Source: Flavobacteriaceae bacterium
GTDB lineage: Bacteria; Bacteroidota; Bacteroidia; Flavobacteriales; Flavobacteriaceae
NCBI GenBank assembly: GCA_947448525.1
Contig: CANFNV010000003.1
Location: forward strand, 62,001-126,000
DNA: 64,000 nt
Direction: 5' to 3'
In this document: piece after piece, positions 46,475-55,993 of the stretch
How positions within the stretch are numbered: position 1 is the first letter of the stretch
Layout of the letters: the number at the start of each line of letters is the position of its first letter
Position numbers and translations under genes: made by a program
The notes under the pieces: generated by a model
Told to the model about the DNA's origin: nothing
Seen by the model: only the letters and a program-made list of their open reading frames with translations
The model's database searches: none

Positions 46475-47236
46475 TTAAATACCTGTTGCGGAGGTTAAAG
46501 CCAACTGTCCTGTTCCAACAGGAATACTAAACTTCATTAAAACCGGAATTTTTTTTGCATCGGCAGTTAAGTAAATTAGATTTTTATCTTTCCCTTTTAA
46601 TACGTCGGTTTTAGCTCCGATTGAAAGTTTGTAGCAGTTTGTAGCTCCCAAATTACCGGCAGCAACCGTTTCGTTTCCTAATAATTTAACAGTTACAGGA
46701 ACTTGTTTTTCATCAAATACAATAGTAAATGCTTGACTTTGTCCAATTTTCATTTTCGAAAGATCCATAGTTCTTAATTTATACATTATAGAAACAACAT
46801 CTTGTGTAGCACTGCCAATTGTAAAAGTAGTAACGGTTTCTGGGCTGTTTTTTCTTTTAGAAGTACTAGTTACAGAATTTCCTTTGAATACGTATTTTTC
46901 TTTTTTGGTCCAGCCTCCTTCGTCAATGCTTCTTTTGTATAAACTTGGTTTTAAAGTAATTGGGTCAACATACGATTCGTATAAATCTCTTATTTTAAAG
47001 AATTTATCCCATTTAGCAAATGTTTCTAATTCGCAATTCAAATGCAAATACGTGTTTTTTGCTGTAGAAACCCTATCGGTTGACAAAGTTACTTGCGCCA
47101 ATTGCGTCATTAATCCACTCATATTATAGGAGCCGGCAAAAACTAATTTTTCGCCAGACGGAATTCCAATAGCATTTTCAGTTTTAAACGAAGACAATAG
47201 TAAAATAGTAGCCGAAATAAATAATAACTTTTTCAT
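46475..47236 (-). CDS. DUF3108 domain-containing protein
   Basis: 253 aa with a signal peptide (LLFISATILLLSSFKTENA). The mature part has the DUF3108 layout GEKLVFAGSYNMSGLMTQLAQVTLS followed by the SLYKRSIDEGGWTKKEKYVFKG block and a conserved KIPVLMKFSIPVGTGQLAL end. Periplasmic; function unknown. Divergent from the DUF423 gene. Confidence 0.88.
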   Translation of the reverse strand: MKKLLFISATILLLSSFKTENAIGIPSGEKLVFAGSYNMSGLMTQLAQVTLSTDRVSTAKNTYLHLNCELETFAKWDKFFKIRDLYESYVDPITLKPSLYKRSIDEGGWTKKEKYVFKGNSVTSTSKRKNSPETVTTFTIGSATQDVVSIMYKLRTMDLSKMKIGQSQAFTIVFDEKQVPVTVKLLGNETVAAGNLGATNCYKLSIGAKTDVLKGKDKNLIYLTADAKKIPVLMKFSIPVGTGQLALTSATGI

Positions 47237-47359
47237 AACAAAACATTAAGTTGCAAATATAAATTTTATAATTGTTAAAATTAAAAAGAAAACATAAAAG
47301 TCCTTTATTCTTCCATACTTAACTAATAAATTTGTGAAATAGTATATCAATTAAAAAAA

Positions 47360-47746
47360 ATGAATAAAAAAATTATTTCGGCTGCAGGTTTCTTAGGAAT
47401 GACCGCTATAATATTGGGTGCGTTTGGCGCTCATGCTTTAAAAAAAGTGTTGACAATAGATCAATTAGCAACATTTGAAACGGGTGTAAAATTCCAAATG
47501 TATCACGCTTTATTTTTATTGTTTTTAGGTTTGAATTCTCATTTATCGCATACATTAAAGAAGTTAATATTAAGATTTACTCTTTTTGGAGTACTCTTTT
47601 TTTCGGGTTCTATTTATTTACTAGCAACTGATAGTTTGAATTCTTTTGATTTTAAAATTATAGGATTTGTAACTCCAATTGGAGGATTCCTATTAATTGT
47701 GGCTTGGGGCCTATTAATGCTGCATATTTTAAAGAAAAAAGCATAA
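47360..47746 (+). CDS. DUF423 family membrane protein
   Basis: 128 aa with four membrane helices. The N-terminus ISAAGFLGMTAIILGAFGAHALKK and the KFQMYHALFLLFLGL segment are the DUF423 (YwdK-like) signature. Function unknown. It lies 78 bp upstream of pckA. Confidence 0.92.
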   Translation: MNKKIISAAGFLGMTAIILGAFGAHALKKVLTIDQLATFETGVKFQMYHALFLLFLGLNSHLSHTLKKLILRFTLFGVLFFSGSIYLLATDSLNSFDFKIIGFVTPIGGFLLIVAWGLLMLHILKKKA

Positions 47747-47783
47747 TTTTTTAATTTACTACAACGATGTAATAATTAATTTT

Positions 47784-47791
47784 TACCTTTG
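47784..47791 (+). promoter_or_regulatory. pckA promoter -7 box
   Basis: TACCTTTG, a perfect TAnnTTTG match 34 bp before the ATG. No clear TTG at the -33 position. Confidence 0.5.
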
Positions 47792-47824
47792 CAATCTATT
47801 ATTATTGCAAAAAATTAATTTTCT

Positions 47825-49450
47825 ATGGAGAAGTCTGCCCAATCTACGAAATCGATTTCGTTAGAAAAATATGGAATCAAAAATGTAAAGGAAATTATAT
47901 ACAATCCGTCGTTCGAATTTCTATATAATGAAGAGTTAAATTCGAAATTAGAGGGCTACGAAAAGGGCCAACTTACCGAACTTGGTGCAGTAAACGTAAT
48001 GACAGGAGAATTTACTGGTCGTTCTCCAAAAGATAAATATATTGTTAAGGATAGTGTTACTGAAAATACCATTTGGTGGAATTCTGAAAAAGCTGTTAAC
48101 GACAATAAACCAATATCACAAACGACTTGGGATAGTCTAAAAGAAACAACCGTTCAACAACTTTCAAGAAAAAGATTGTTTGTAGTTGATGCTTTTTGTG
48201 GGGCGAATGAAAATTCACGTTTAAAAGTCCGTTTCATTATGGAAGTGGCTTGGCAAGCACATTTTGTAAAAAACATGTTCATTCGTCCTACACAAGAACA
48301 ATTAGAGCTATTTGGAGAGCCCGATTTTGTTGTTATGAACGGTTCTAAAACTAGTTTTAAAGAGTACCAAAATCACAGTTTAAATTCGGAAGTTTACGTG
48401 GCTTTCAATTTAACTGAAAAAATCCAATTAATTGGTGGAACTTGGTATGGTGGTGAAATGAAAAAAGGATTGTTTTCAATAATGAACTACTATTTACCAC
48501 TTCAAGGCATGGCTTCTATGCACTGCTCAGCCAATAAAGGAGCAGAGGGTGATGTAGCTATTTTCTTCGGATTGTCTGGAACAGGAAAAACAACTTTATC
48601 TACCGATCCAAAACGTGAATTAATTGGTGATGATGAGCATGGTTGGGATGATGATGGTGTTTTTAACTTTGAAGGCGGCTGCTATGCCAAAACCATTGAT
48701 TTAAGTGCTGCAAACGAACCTGATATTTATGGTGCTATTACTAAAGATGCACTTTTAGAAAATGTAACCGTTGATGCCAATGGAAAAATTGATTTTAAAG
48801 ATGGCTCCGTTACTCAAAATACTCGTGTTTCTTACCCAATAAATCACATTCATAATATTGTAAAACCAGTATCAAAAGCCGGTCACGCCACAAAAGTAAT
48901 TTTTTTAACGGCAGATGCTTTCGGTGTTTTACCGCCTGTTTCTAAACTAACTCCTGAACAAACTAAATATTATTTCTTATCTGGTTTTACTGCTAAATTA
49001 GCTGGGACAGAACGTGGTGTAACCGAACCGCAACCCACATTTTCTGCTTGTTTTGGAAAAGCATTCTTATCATTACATCCCACCCAATACGGAAAGGAAT
49101 TAGTTAAAAAAATGGAGCAACACCATGCCGCAGCTTATATGGTAAATACGGGTTGGAACGGAACAGGAAATCGCATTACTATTAAAGATACCCGAGCCAT
49201 TATTGATGCTATTCTAGACGGTTCAATTGAAAAAGCAGCAACAAAAGTGATTCCAATATTTAATTTGGAAGTACCAACAGCTTTACACGATGTAAATGCT
49301 GCGATTTTAGATCCAAGAGATACTTATTTAGATGGTGCCGATTGGAATACAAAAGCGAAAGATTTAGCCGAAAAATTTATCAAGAACTTCGTTCAATATA
49401 CCGATAATGCTGAAGGAGAAAATCTTGTAAAAGCAGGACCTCAATTATAA
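47825..49450 (+). CDS. pckA: Phosphoenolpyruvate carboxykinase (ATP)
   Basis: 541 aa. The kinase-1a P-loop is [16 protein letters not shown], with the metal site [22 protein letters not shown] and MVNTGWNG near the C-terminus. It converts oxaloacetate to PEP in gluconeogenesis; the ATP form is distinguished from the GTP form by these motifs. It ends at a 14-bp perfect terminator stem. fbp at 5.1 kb is its partner in the pathway. Confidence 0.97.
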   Translation: MEKSAQSTKSISLEKYGIKNVKEIIYNPSFEFLYNEELNSKLEGYEKGQLTELGAVNVMTGEFTGRSPKDKYIVKDSVTENTIWWNSEKAVNDNKPISQTTWDSLKETTVQQLSRKRLFVVDAFCGANENSRLKVRFIMEVAWQAHFVKNMFIRPTQEQLELFGEPDFVVMNGSKTSFKEYQNHSLNSEVYVAFNLTEKIQLIGGTWYGGEMKKGLFSIMNYYLPLQGMASMHCSANKGAEGDVAIFFGLSGTGKTTLSTDPKRELIGDDEHGWDDDGVFNFEGGCYAKTIDLSAANEPDIYGAITKDALLENVTVDANGKIDFKDGSVTQNTRVSYPINHIHNIVKPVSKAGHATKVIFLTADAFGVLPPVSKLTPEQTKYYFLSGFTAKLAGTERGVTEPQPTFSACFGKAFLSLHPTQYGKELVKKMEQHHAAAYMVNTGWNGTGNRITIKDTRAIIDAILDGSIEKAATKVIPIFNLEVPTALHDVNAAILDPRDTYLDGADWNTKAKDLAEKFIKNFVQYTDNAEGENLVKAGPQL

Positions 49451-49472
49451 AGTATCAAACTACAATTAAACG

Positions 49473-49504
49473 AAAAAAGTTCGGCATTGCTGCCGAACTT
49501 TTTT
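49473..49504 (+). terminator. pckA terminator
   Basis: AAAAAAGTTCGGCA-TTGC-TGCCGAACTTTTTT, a 14-bp perfect stem ending in a T-run. Confidence 0.9.
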
Positions 49505-49510
49505 ATATAA

Positions 49511-49534
49511 AAATTCCAAACTCTTTTGGAATTT
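49511..49534 (-). terminator. hemD-side terminator
   Basis: AAATTCCAAA-CTCT-TTTGGAATTT stem, followed on the minus strand by a T-rich tract. It is paired back-to-back with the pckA terminator between convergent genes. Confidence 0.7.
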
Positions 49535-49562
49535 GGAATTTTAGCAAAATGAATTTTATATT

Positions 49563-50321
49563 TTATTTTCCTTTATTAGCTTCAGCGACATATTTCTCCA
49601 AAGCCATTGTCATGGATGGAGTTTCTGGCGTTGGAGCCAAAATATCTATTCGTAAGCCATGTTCTAAAGCTTCTTTTTGAGTGGTACTTCCAAATACCGC
49701 AATACGAGTTTCGTTTTGTTTAAAATCCGGGAAGTTTTTAAACAATGATTTAATTCCAGTTGGACTAAAGAAAGCCAAAACATCATAATACACATTGGCT
49801 AAATCAGATAAATCACTCATCACCGTTTTATAAAAAATAGCTTGAGTCCAATTTATTTTTAGGTTGTTTAACGTTATAGGAGCATCCGCATTCAATTGAT
49901 CAGATGCGGGCAATAAGAATTTTTCTTCTTTATATTTCTTAAAAAGAGTCGCCATATCAGCAAAATCTTTTTGACCAACATAAATTTTACGCTTTCTATA
50001 CACTACATATTTTTGCAAATAGAAAGCTATGGCCTCCGATTGACAAAAATACCTCAAATCTTCAGGTACTTTGTAACGCATTTCTTCTGCTACTCTAAAG
50101 AAATGATCTACAGCGTTTTTACTTGTTAGAATAATAGCTGTAAAGTTATTCAAATCAATTTTTTGAGCTCTAATATCTTTTGCATTAACACCTTCAACAT
50201 GAATAAAAGGACGAAAATCAACTTTTACTTTGTGTTTTTGTTGTAAATCGAAATAAGGTGAATTGTCTACTTTTGGTTCTGGTTGCGACACCAAAATTGT
50301 TCTTACTTTCAAATTGGACAT
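49563..50321 (-). CDS. hemD: Uroporphyrinogen-III synthase
   Basis: 252 aa. The HemD fold is weakly conserved in sequence but recognisable by its pattern: two alpha/beta domains, ILTSKNAVDHFFRVAEEM in the first and YDVLAFFSPTGIKSLFKNFPDF in the second, with the AVFGSTTQKEALEHGLR end. It closes hydroxymethylbilane to uroporphyrinogen III for haem. It follows the DUF4271 gene by 9 bp, a common Bacteroidota pair. Confidence 0.88.
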   Translation of the reverse strand: MSNLKVRTILVSQPEPKVDNSPYFDLQQKHKVKVDFRPFIHVEGVNAKDIRAQKIDLNNFTAIILTSKNAVDHFFRVAEEMRYKVPEDLRYFCQSEAIAFYLQKYVVYRKRKIYVGQKDFADMATLFKKYKEEKFLLPASDQLNADAPITLNNLKINWTQAIFYKTVMSDLSDLANVYYDVLAFFSPTGIKSLFKNFPDFKQNETRIAVFGSTTQKEALEHGLRIDILAPTPETPSMTMALEKYVAEANKGK

Positions 50322-50330
50322 GTTTAAAAT

Positions 50331-50999
50331 CTAATTTTTTGAAATTAAATAATATATGAAATAATAGGGCGCTATTTCAAGTGCGCAAAGATACAAAATA
50401 ATATAAAACAACTTACTAAATAATAAATTTTGATAATTCTTCAATAAAACAAGGTAAGACAGAAGATTTATTATTAATAAAATGATAACAATAATCATTA
50501 TTAGCAATTTTGAGGCGTAATTGCCATAAAATAAGATAATTGAAACCGGCAGTAATAGCAGTCCAAGGTAGGTTCTAAAGTTAACTTTTTGTAAATTAAA
50601 CTGTTCAATTATCTCTTCAACACCAAAAGTAACCGCAATTACTTTTTCAATTAAAAATTTACAAAGGATAAAAACAGTTAATAAAGTAAATACTCTTACA
50701 AATAAAACCCAATCCGTTATTGTTCCATAATTAAACAAACGGACTACAATTATTTGGATAAAAAAGGAAAGAGAAACTAAATTCACCACAAAAAGAAATA
50801 CATTAAATCCGCTCATTAAATGACTGCTTTCACGATAAATTTTCGAATATTTATCGGAAACAACTAACTTAATAAAATCGTTAAATCGCGATTCAAAAGT
50901 TGATTTTGCCAACACTATAAGAACCAAAGAAAATACAAAAACTAGGGTTGCCCAATCTCTGTTTTCAATAATTCGTGTATGTAATTCGTTTGTAACCAT
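50331..50999 (-). CDS. DUF4271 family membrane protein
   Basis: 222 aa from the ATG at 50999 (MVTNELHTRIIENRDW); the track begins at a TTG nine bases earlier. Six or so membrane helices, with the signature NRDWATLVFVFSLVLIVLAKS and FGVEEIIEQFNLQKVNFRTYLGL. Function unknown. First gene of the pair with hemD, divergent from the glycosyltransferase operon. Confidence 0.88.
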   Translation of the reverse strand: MVTNELHTRIIENRDWATLVFVFSLVLIVLAKSTFESRFNDFIKLVVSDKYSKIYRESSHLMSGFNVFLFVVNLVSLSFFIQIIVVRLFNYGTITDWVLFVRVFTLLTVFILCKFLIEKVIAVTFGVEEIIEQFNLQKVNFRTYLGLLLLPVSIILFYGNYASKLLIMIIVIILLIINLLSYLVLLKNYQNLLFSKLFYIILYLCALEIAPYYFIYYLISKN

Positions 51000-51074
51000 T
51001 GGATACAAAATTACTAAATTTTATTTGTTGATTACTATTATAATATTATTAAGATTATCAAGTTATAAAATGAG

Positions 51075-51082
51075 TATTTTTG
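51075..51082 (+). promoter_or_regulatory. -7 box that rules out the TTG start of the glycosyltransferase
   Basis: TATTTTTG matches TAnnTTTG perfectly, and the track's TTG start (51080) is inside it. Translation should start at the ATG at 51104. Confidence 0.6.
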
Positions 51083-51103
51083 CACAAACTTTTTAAGATT
51101 AAT

Positions 51104-51829
51104 ATGAATTGTGGTATCGTAATTATTCCAACTTATAATGAAATTGAAAACATAGAGAGCATCATACGTGCCGTACTTTCTTTGCCTAATCCATTTCATA
51201 TTTTGATTGTCGATGATAATTCGCCCGACAAAACTGCCGAACTTGTAAAAGAACTTCAAAAGGAGTTTTTAGATCAATTGTTTTTGGCACAACGCGATAA
51301 GAAATCGGGTTTAGGGACTGCTTATGTTCATGGTTTCAAATGGGCTTTAGAGAGGGATTATGAATTTATTTTCGAAATGGATGCCGATTTTTCTCATAAT
51401 CCAAACGATTTAATAAAATTATATGAAGCGTGTTATTTTGGCGGTGCCGATTTAGCCATTGGATCAAGATATGTTACTGGAGTAAATGTGGTTAATTGGC
51501 CTTTGAGTAGAGTTTTACTGTCTTATTTTGCCTCGGTTTATGTGAGAATGATTACCGGAATGAAAATTATGGATGCAACAGCAGGTTTCATCTGCTACAA
51601 TAGAAAAGTTTTGGAAAGCATTAATTTAGATAAGATTAAATTTATTGGATATGCTTTTCAAATTGAAATGAAATACAGAGCTTTTGCAAAACAATATAAC
51701 ATACAAGAAGTTCCAGTAATTTTTACCGATAGAACCAAAGGCCAATCTAAAATGAGTGGTTCTATCATAAAAGAAGCGATGTTTGGTGTACTATCTTTAC
51801 GAATAAAAAAGTTATTTAATAGATTATAA
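51104..51829 (+). CDS. Polyprenol monophosphomannose synthase-like glycosyltransferase (GT2)
   Basis: 241 aa from the ATG at 51104 (MNCGIVIIPTYNE). The GT-A fold carries VIIPTYNEIENIESII, the metal-binding DADFSHNP and the DPM1-like GSRYVTGVNVVNWPLSR and TAGFICYNRKVLE. It transfers a sugar, probably mannose, from a nucleotide sugar to a polyprenyl phosphate at the inner membrane. No C-terminal membrane helices are present, matching the soluble DPM1 type. First gene of an operon with dihydroorotase 8 bp downstream. Confidence 0.92.
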   Translation: MNCGIVIIPTYNEIENIESIIRAVLSLPNPFHILIVDDNSPDKTAELVKELQKEFLDQLFLAQRDKKSGLGTAYVHGFKWALERDYEFIFEMDADFSHNPNDLIKLYEACYFGGADLAIGSRYVTGVNVVNWPLSRVLLSYFASVYVRMITGMKIMDATAGFICYNRKVLESINLDKIKFIGYAFQIEMKYRAFAKQYNIQEVPVIFTDRTKGQSKMSGSIIKEAMFGVLSLRIKKLFNRL

Positions 51830-51837
51830 AGCATACT

Positions 51838-53178
51838 ATGAACACTGTTTTAATAAAAAATGCAAAGATTGTAAATGAAGGAACAATCATTGAAGGCGAT
51901 GTGCTAATTGAAGGCGAATTCATCAAAGAGATTGCCACGAACATAAGTCACAAATCATCCAATTGTAAGGTAATTGATGCTGAAGGTAATTATTTAATTC
52001 CGGGCGCAATCGATGATCAAGTGCATTTTCGCGAACCAGGGTTAACACACAAAGGCGATATCGAATCGGAAAGTAAAGCGGCTGTTGCTGGCGGAATTAC
52101 ATCGTTTATTGAACAGCCCAATACGGTTCCTAATGCCATTACTCAAGAATTATTAGAACAAAAATACCAGATTGCTTCCGAAAAATCGTATGCAAATTAT
52201 TCGTTTATGATGGGTGGAACGAATGAAAATTTAGAAGAAATTTTAAAAACCAATCCTAAAAATGTTGCCGGACTTAAACTATTTTTAGGATCTTCAACGG
52301 GGGATATGCTTGTGGATAGCTCAGAATCATTAGAGAAAATATTTTCAAATACTAAATTATTAATTGCTGTTCACAGTGAGGATGAAACTACGGTTAAGGA
52401 AAATCTTGAAAAATTTAAAGCACAATATGGCGATGACATTCCAGTGCAGTTCCATCCCGAAATTAGAAGTGTAGAGGCCTGTTATAAATCGACCCTAAAA
52501 ATCATTGAGTTAGCTAAGAAAACAGGAGCTCGATTGCATGTGTTTCATATTTCTACAGCAAAAGAATTGGACTTGTTTACCAATAAAATACCCTTAGAAA
52601 AAAAGCAAATCACTGCCGAAGTTTGTATTCACCATCTTTGGTTTTCTGATGAGGATTATACAACTAAAGGAAATTTTATCAAATGGAACCCTGCGGTTAA
52701 ATCGGCAATAGATAGAGAGGCCCTTTGGAAAGCATTGCTAGACGACCGAATAGATGTTATCGCGACCGATCATGCGCCGCATACGCTAGAAGAAAAAAAA
52801 CAAGTGTACACCAAAGCGCCATCAGGCGGACCCTTAGTGCAACATGCTGTTGTGGCTATGTTTGAAGCCAATCATCAAGGGAAAATTTCGGTGGAAAAAA
52901 TCGTTGAAAAGATGTGTCACAATCCGGCTAAAATATTTAAAATTGAACAACGCGGTTTCATCAAAGAAGGCTATTATGCCGATTTAGTTATTGTAAATCC
53001 ATCCAAACCTTGGAGCGTCAATAAAGACAATGTTTTATACAAATGTGGATGGTCGCCTTTTGAAGGAACCAATTTCAAATCACGAATTTCGCATACATTT
53101 GTAAACGGACATTTAGTTTATGAAAACGCAAAAGTTAAAGAAATTAAGGCAGGCAAACGATTACTTTTTGATAGATAA
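51838..53178 (+). CDS. Dihydroorotase
   Basis: 446 aa amidohydrolase for the third step of pyrimidine synthesis. The N-terminal metal site reads DDQVHFREPG, so the first His of the usual HxH pair is Gln. I recall the same reading in other Bacteroidota dihydroorotases. The lysine in GLKLFLGSSTGDM, the His in AVHSEDE and HVFHIST, and the Asp in ATDHAPH are all present. It lies between the glycosyltransferase and DUF4296 genes, with 1 bp between its TAA and the next ATG. The substitution does not look like a pseudogene because everything else is intact. Confidence 0.93.
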   Translation: MNTVLIKNAKIVNEGTIIEGDVLIEGEFIKEIATNISHKSSNCKVIDAEGNYLIPGAIDDQVHFREPGLTHKGDIESESKAAVAGGITSFIEQPNTVPNAITQELLEQKYQIASEKSYANYSFMMGGTNENLEEILKTNPKNVAGLKLFLGSSTGDMLVDSSESLEKIFSNTKLLIAVHSEDETTVKENLEKFKAQYGDDIPVQFHPEIRSVEACYKSTLKIIELAKKTGARLHVFHISTAKELDLFTNKIPLEKKQITAEVCIHHLWFSDEDYTTKGNFIKWNPAVKSAIDREALWKALLDDRIDVIATDHAPHTLEEKKQVYTKAPSGGPLVQHAVVAMFEANHQGKISVEKIVEKMCHNPAKIFKIEQRGFIKEGYYADLVIVNPSKPWSVNKDNVLYKCGWSPFEGTNFKSRISHTFVNGHLVYENAKVKEIKAGKRLLFDR

Positions 53179-53179
53179 G

Positions 53180-53554
53180 ATGAGAAAAATAAATTTACTT
53201 TTATTGGCTTTTTCTTTTGTGATTTTTAGTTGCAAAGAGGATGTGGTATCGAAACCAAAAAATCTCATTGAAAGAGATAAAATGGTGGCTATTATTTATG
53301 ATTTATCGGTTCTTGAAGCAGCTAAATCGCAAACATCTGGAATATATCACTATCCAAAATCCTCTCAGTTTTTGAAGGAAAAGTACAAAGTAGATAGCTT
53401 AACATTTGCTCAGAGTACGCAATATTACGCTTCCGACATGAAGGAATACAAAAAAATATACGACGAAGTAAAAGCGCGGTTACAATCTGAAAACACCAAA
53501 TTAAACGGAGGAAAACCAATCAAAGAAAATACTGAACAAGGAGTATTAAGGTAG
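53180..53554 (+). CDS. DUF4296 family lipoprotein
   Basis: 124 aa from the ATG at 53180 (MRKINLLLLAFSFVIFSC). The track's longer start overlaps the end of dihydroorotase. The lipobox VIFSC gives a lipidated Cys at residue 18. The MVAIIYDLSVLEAAKSQ block and the YKVDSLTFAQSTQYYASDMKEYKKIYDEV block identify DUF4296. It is probably anchored in the outer membrane; function unknown. The last 9 bp overlap the convergent epimerase gene. Confidence 0.87.
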   Translation: MRKINLLLLAFSFVIFSCKEDVVSKPKNLIERDKMVAIIYDLSVLEAAKSQTSGIYHYPKSSQFLKEKYKVDSLTFAQSTQYYASDMKEYKKIYDEVKARLQSENTKLNGGKPIKENTEQGVLR

Positions 53555-54556
53555 TTGGTTTTTAAAATAGAAGGCAATTTTATCCAAATAATCATCTATT
53601 TTTTCAAAAGTAAAATTCAAGTAATTTATTATTTTTTTATTAGAAATTGCATCCGCATTCTGAAGTGAAATACTACCGTGGCGCGAAATTTTTCTTTCCG
53701 TTTGAAACATTTTTGAAGAAACCCAATCCAGTTTCCATGCCAAACTGAGCAACCACGGACCCGCCTTCAAATGGGGTTTTTTTGCATCAATCCTAGTAGC
53801 GATTTTGAGGATAATATCCTTGAAACTGATATTTTCAGAAATCAACGTAAATCGTTCGCCACTGCAATCCGATTGCATTAATTGCACCATTATAGCCACC
53901 ACATCGGTTACGGCAATATATCCTGTAGAACCATTGGTATAAAAAGGAATTCCTTTTTTTATAGTAGTAAATAAAGTACCGCTTCCTTGATTCCAAAATC
54001 CGGGTCCAAAAACCACACCTGGATTTACAATTACGACCTGCAAACCTTCTTGATGACCTCGCCAGACTTCCATTTCGGCGCCATATTTTGAAATGGCATA
54101 ATCGCTATGCAACACTTCAGGATTCCATTCGGTGTCTTCGGTAACACGTTTTTGATTTGGCGCCAAATTACCAAGTGCCGCAATCGAACTAACATGGCAT
54201 AATTTGGTGACTTTTTTGTCGATACAAAAGTTTACAATATTGGCAGTTCCTTCAATATTGACCTTTCTAATTTGGTCTTCATCGTTGGGATTGAAGGAGA
54301 TAAATCCAGCACAATGATATACAAAATTTACATTTTCAAAAGCAATTTCCATGCTGGGTATATCAAGAATATCGGCTTGAACCCATTCCACTTTTGAAAA
54401 CAAATCTTTTTTTTGATACAACTCAAAAAGCGACTTTGTTTTTTTAATAGCGTAAGCATTTCTGTAAATAGCCCGAAGGTTTACTGCTCCACTTTCTATT
54501 AAATGCAGCAGCAAATGTGCCCCTACCAAACCTGTTCCGCCTGTAACTAATATCAT
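53546..54556 (-). CDS. NAD-dependent epimerase/dehydratase family protein
   Basis: 336 aa extended short-chain dehydrogenase. The cofactor motif MILVTGGTGLVGAHLLLHL is at the N-terminus; the catalytic Tyr-Lys pair is in SDYAISKYGAE, with an upstream Ser in HVSSIAALG. Resembles dihydroflavonol reductase/3-beta-HSD-type members more than sugar epimerases; the substrate is unknown. It lies next to the pyrimidine/DUF4296 operon on the opposite strand. Confidence 0.87.
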   Translation of the reverse strand: MILVTGGTGLVGAHLLLHLIESGAVNLRAIYRNAYAIKKTKSLFELYQKKDLFSKVEWVQADILDIPSMEIAFENVNFVYHCAGFISFNPNDEDQIRKVNIEGTANIVNFCIDKKVTKLCHVSSIAALGNLAPNQKRVTEDTEWNPEVLHSDYAISKYGAEMEVWRGHQEGLQVVIVNPGVVFGPGFWNQGSGTLFTTIKKGIPFYTNGSTGYIAVTDVVAIMVQLMQSDCSGERFTLISENISFKDIILKIATRIDAKKPHLKAGPWLLSLAWKLDWVSSKMFQTERKISRHGSISLQNADAISNKKIINYLNFTFEKIDDYLDKIAFYFKNQLP

Positions 54557-54756
54557 TTTGTAAAAATAAGTATTTTGCTAATGTTTTGCCAATATTAATT
54601 ATTAAATTCAACTGAAGTGATTAGGTCAATAAATTGATTATTGTTTTTTAGATCAAGTTACTTTTTTTATATTCTTTTTTTTAATTTTTTTAATTTGCAG
54701 AACAGCATTATACTAATCAAACACCAAAGTTAGAAACCAAAAAAAGACCAAGCCAT

Positions 54757-54789
54757 TTGCAGCAAATACTAAGAAATGTTATACTTTTG
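54757..54789 (+). promoter_or_regulatory. DegT promoter with palindrome at the -33 box
   Basis: TTG at 54757-54759 and the perfect -7 box TACTTTTG at 54782-54789, 22 bp apart. ATTTGCAGCAAAT at 54755-54767 is a 13-bp palindrome centred on the -33 region, possibly an operator. Confidence 0.5.
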
Positions 54790-54806
54790 TATTTCAAATT
54801 TTTACC

Positions 54807-55934
54807 ATGAAAAAGCTACAAATGGTTGACTTGAAAGGTCAATATGAAAAAATAAAAGACGAAGTGAATGCCTCCATTCAAGACGTTTTAGAAAATAATA
54901 CTTACATTAACGGACCGTTGGTTCATCAATTTCAAGCCGATTTAGAACAATATTTAGGAGTAAAACACGTCATTCCGTGTGCGAATGGAACCGATGCCTT
55001 GCAAATTGCAATGATGGGTTTGGATTTGAAGCCAGGCGATGAAGTGATTACCGCCGATTTTACCTTTGCCGCAACCGTTGAGGTGATTGCGTTGCTGCAA
55101 TTAACTCCCGTTTTGGTTGATGTAGATATGAATAATATGAACATTTCACTAGATGGAATTCGAAAAGCCATTACACCAAGAACCAAGGCAATTGTTCCCG
55201 TTCACTTGTTTGGTCGTGCAGCCCATATGGATGCCATTATGGAAATTGCAAACGAACATAATTTGTTTGTAATTGAAGATAATGCCCAAGCCATTGGCGC
55301 CGATTACAAATCTAAAGATGGTTCTAAAAAGAAAGTGGGCACCATTGGTCATGTAGGCGCTACCTCATTTTTTCCTTCTAAAAACTTGGGCTGTTATGGC
55401 GATGGCGGAGCGATTTTTACTAATGATGATTCTTTGGCGCACAAATTACGCGGTATTGTAAACCACGGAATGTATGAACGCTACCATCATGATGTGGTTG
55501 GCGTGAATTCTCGATTGGACAGCATTCAAGCAGGGGTTTTAAAAGCAAAATTACCGCATTTAGATAAGTATAATAGCGCTCGACAAGAGGCGGCTCAAAA
55601 ATACAGTTTGGCGCTGAGCATAAATCCAAATATATGGGCACCTTTTATTTGTGATGCGTGCGATTGTCATGTGTTTCACCAATATGTAATAAGAATCAAG
55701 AACGGCAAACGCGACGGCTTGTTAGCCCATTTACAAGAAAAAGGAATTCCTTGTGCAATTTATTATCCAATTCCGTTGCACAGTCAAAAAGCATATGCCG
55801 ATTCAAGATACAAAGAAGAAGATTTTCCGGTAACGAATCAGTTGTGTAAAGAAGTGATTGCATTGCCAATGCATACCGAGCTGGACGACGAACAGATTAA
55901 ATTTATAACGGATAGTGTTTTAGAATACGTTTAA
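54807..55934 (+). CDS. DegT/DnrJ/EryC1/StrS-family aminotransferase
   Basis: 375 aa PLP enzyme that transfers an amino group to a nucleotide sugar keto group. The N-terminal VDLKGQYEKIKDEVNAS, the CANGTDALQIAMMGL block, and the PLP lysine in TSFFPSKNLGCYGDGGAI are intact. It probably feeds surface glycan or lipopolysaccharide synthesis. galE follows 59 bp downstream on the same strand, in keeping with a sugar-nucleotide role. Confidence 0.93.
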   Translation: MKKLQMVDLKGQYEKIKDEVNASIQDVLENNTYINGPLVHQFQADLEQYLGVKHVIPCANGTDALQIAMMGLDLKPGDEVITADFTFAATVEVIALLQLTPVLVDVDMNNMNISLDGIRKAITPRTKAIVPVHLFGRAAHMDAIMEIANEHNLFVIEDNAQAIGADYKSKDGSKKKVGTIGHVGATSFFPSKNLGCYGDGGAIFTNDDSLAHKLRGIVNHGMYERYHHDVVGVNSRLDSIQAGVLKAKLPHLDKYNSARQEAAQKYSLALSINPNIWAPFICDACDCHVFHQYVIRIKNGKRDGLLAHLQEKGIPCAIYYPIPLHSQKAYADSRYKEEDFPVTNQLCKEVIALPMHTELDDEQIKFITDSVLEYV

Positions 55935-55993
55935 TATTTTTTATACGATAATTCGGTTATTTGTTACTTCGAATAACCAACTAACTAAATAAA

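Noticed and set aside
54600-54750. Small gene between the epimerase and DegT genes
   Set aside because: AT-rich with frequent stops in all frames; only promoter elements are visible.
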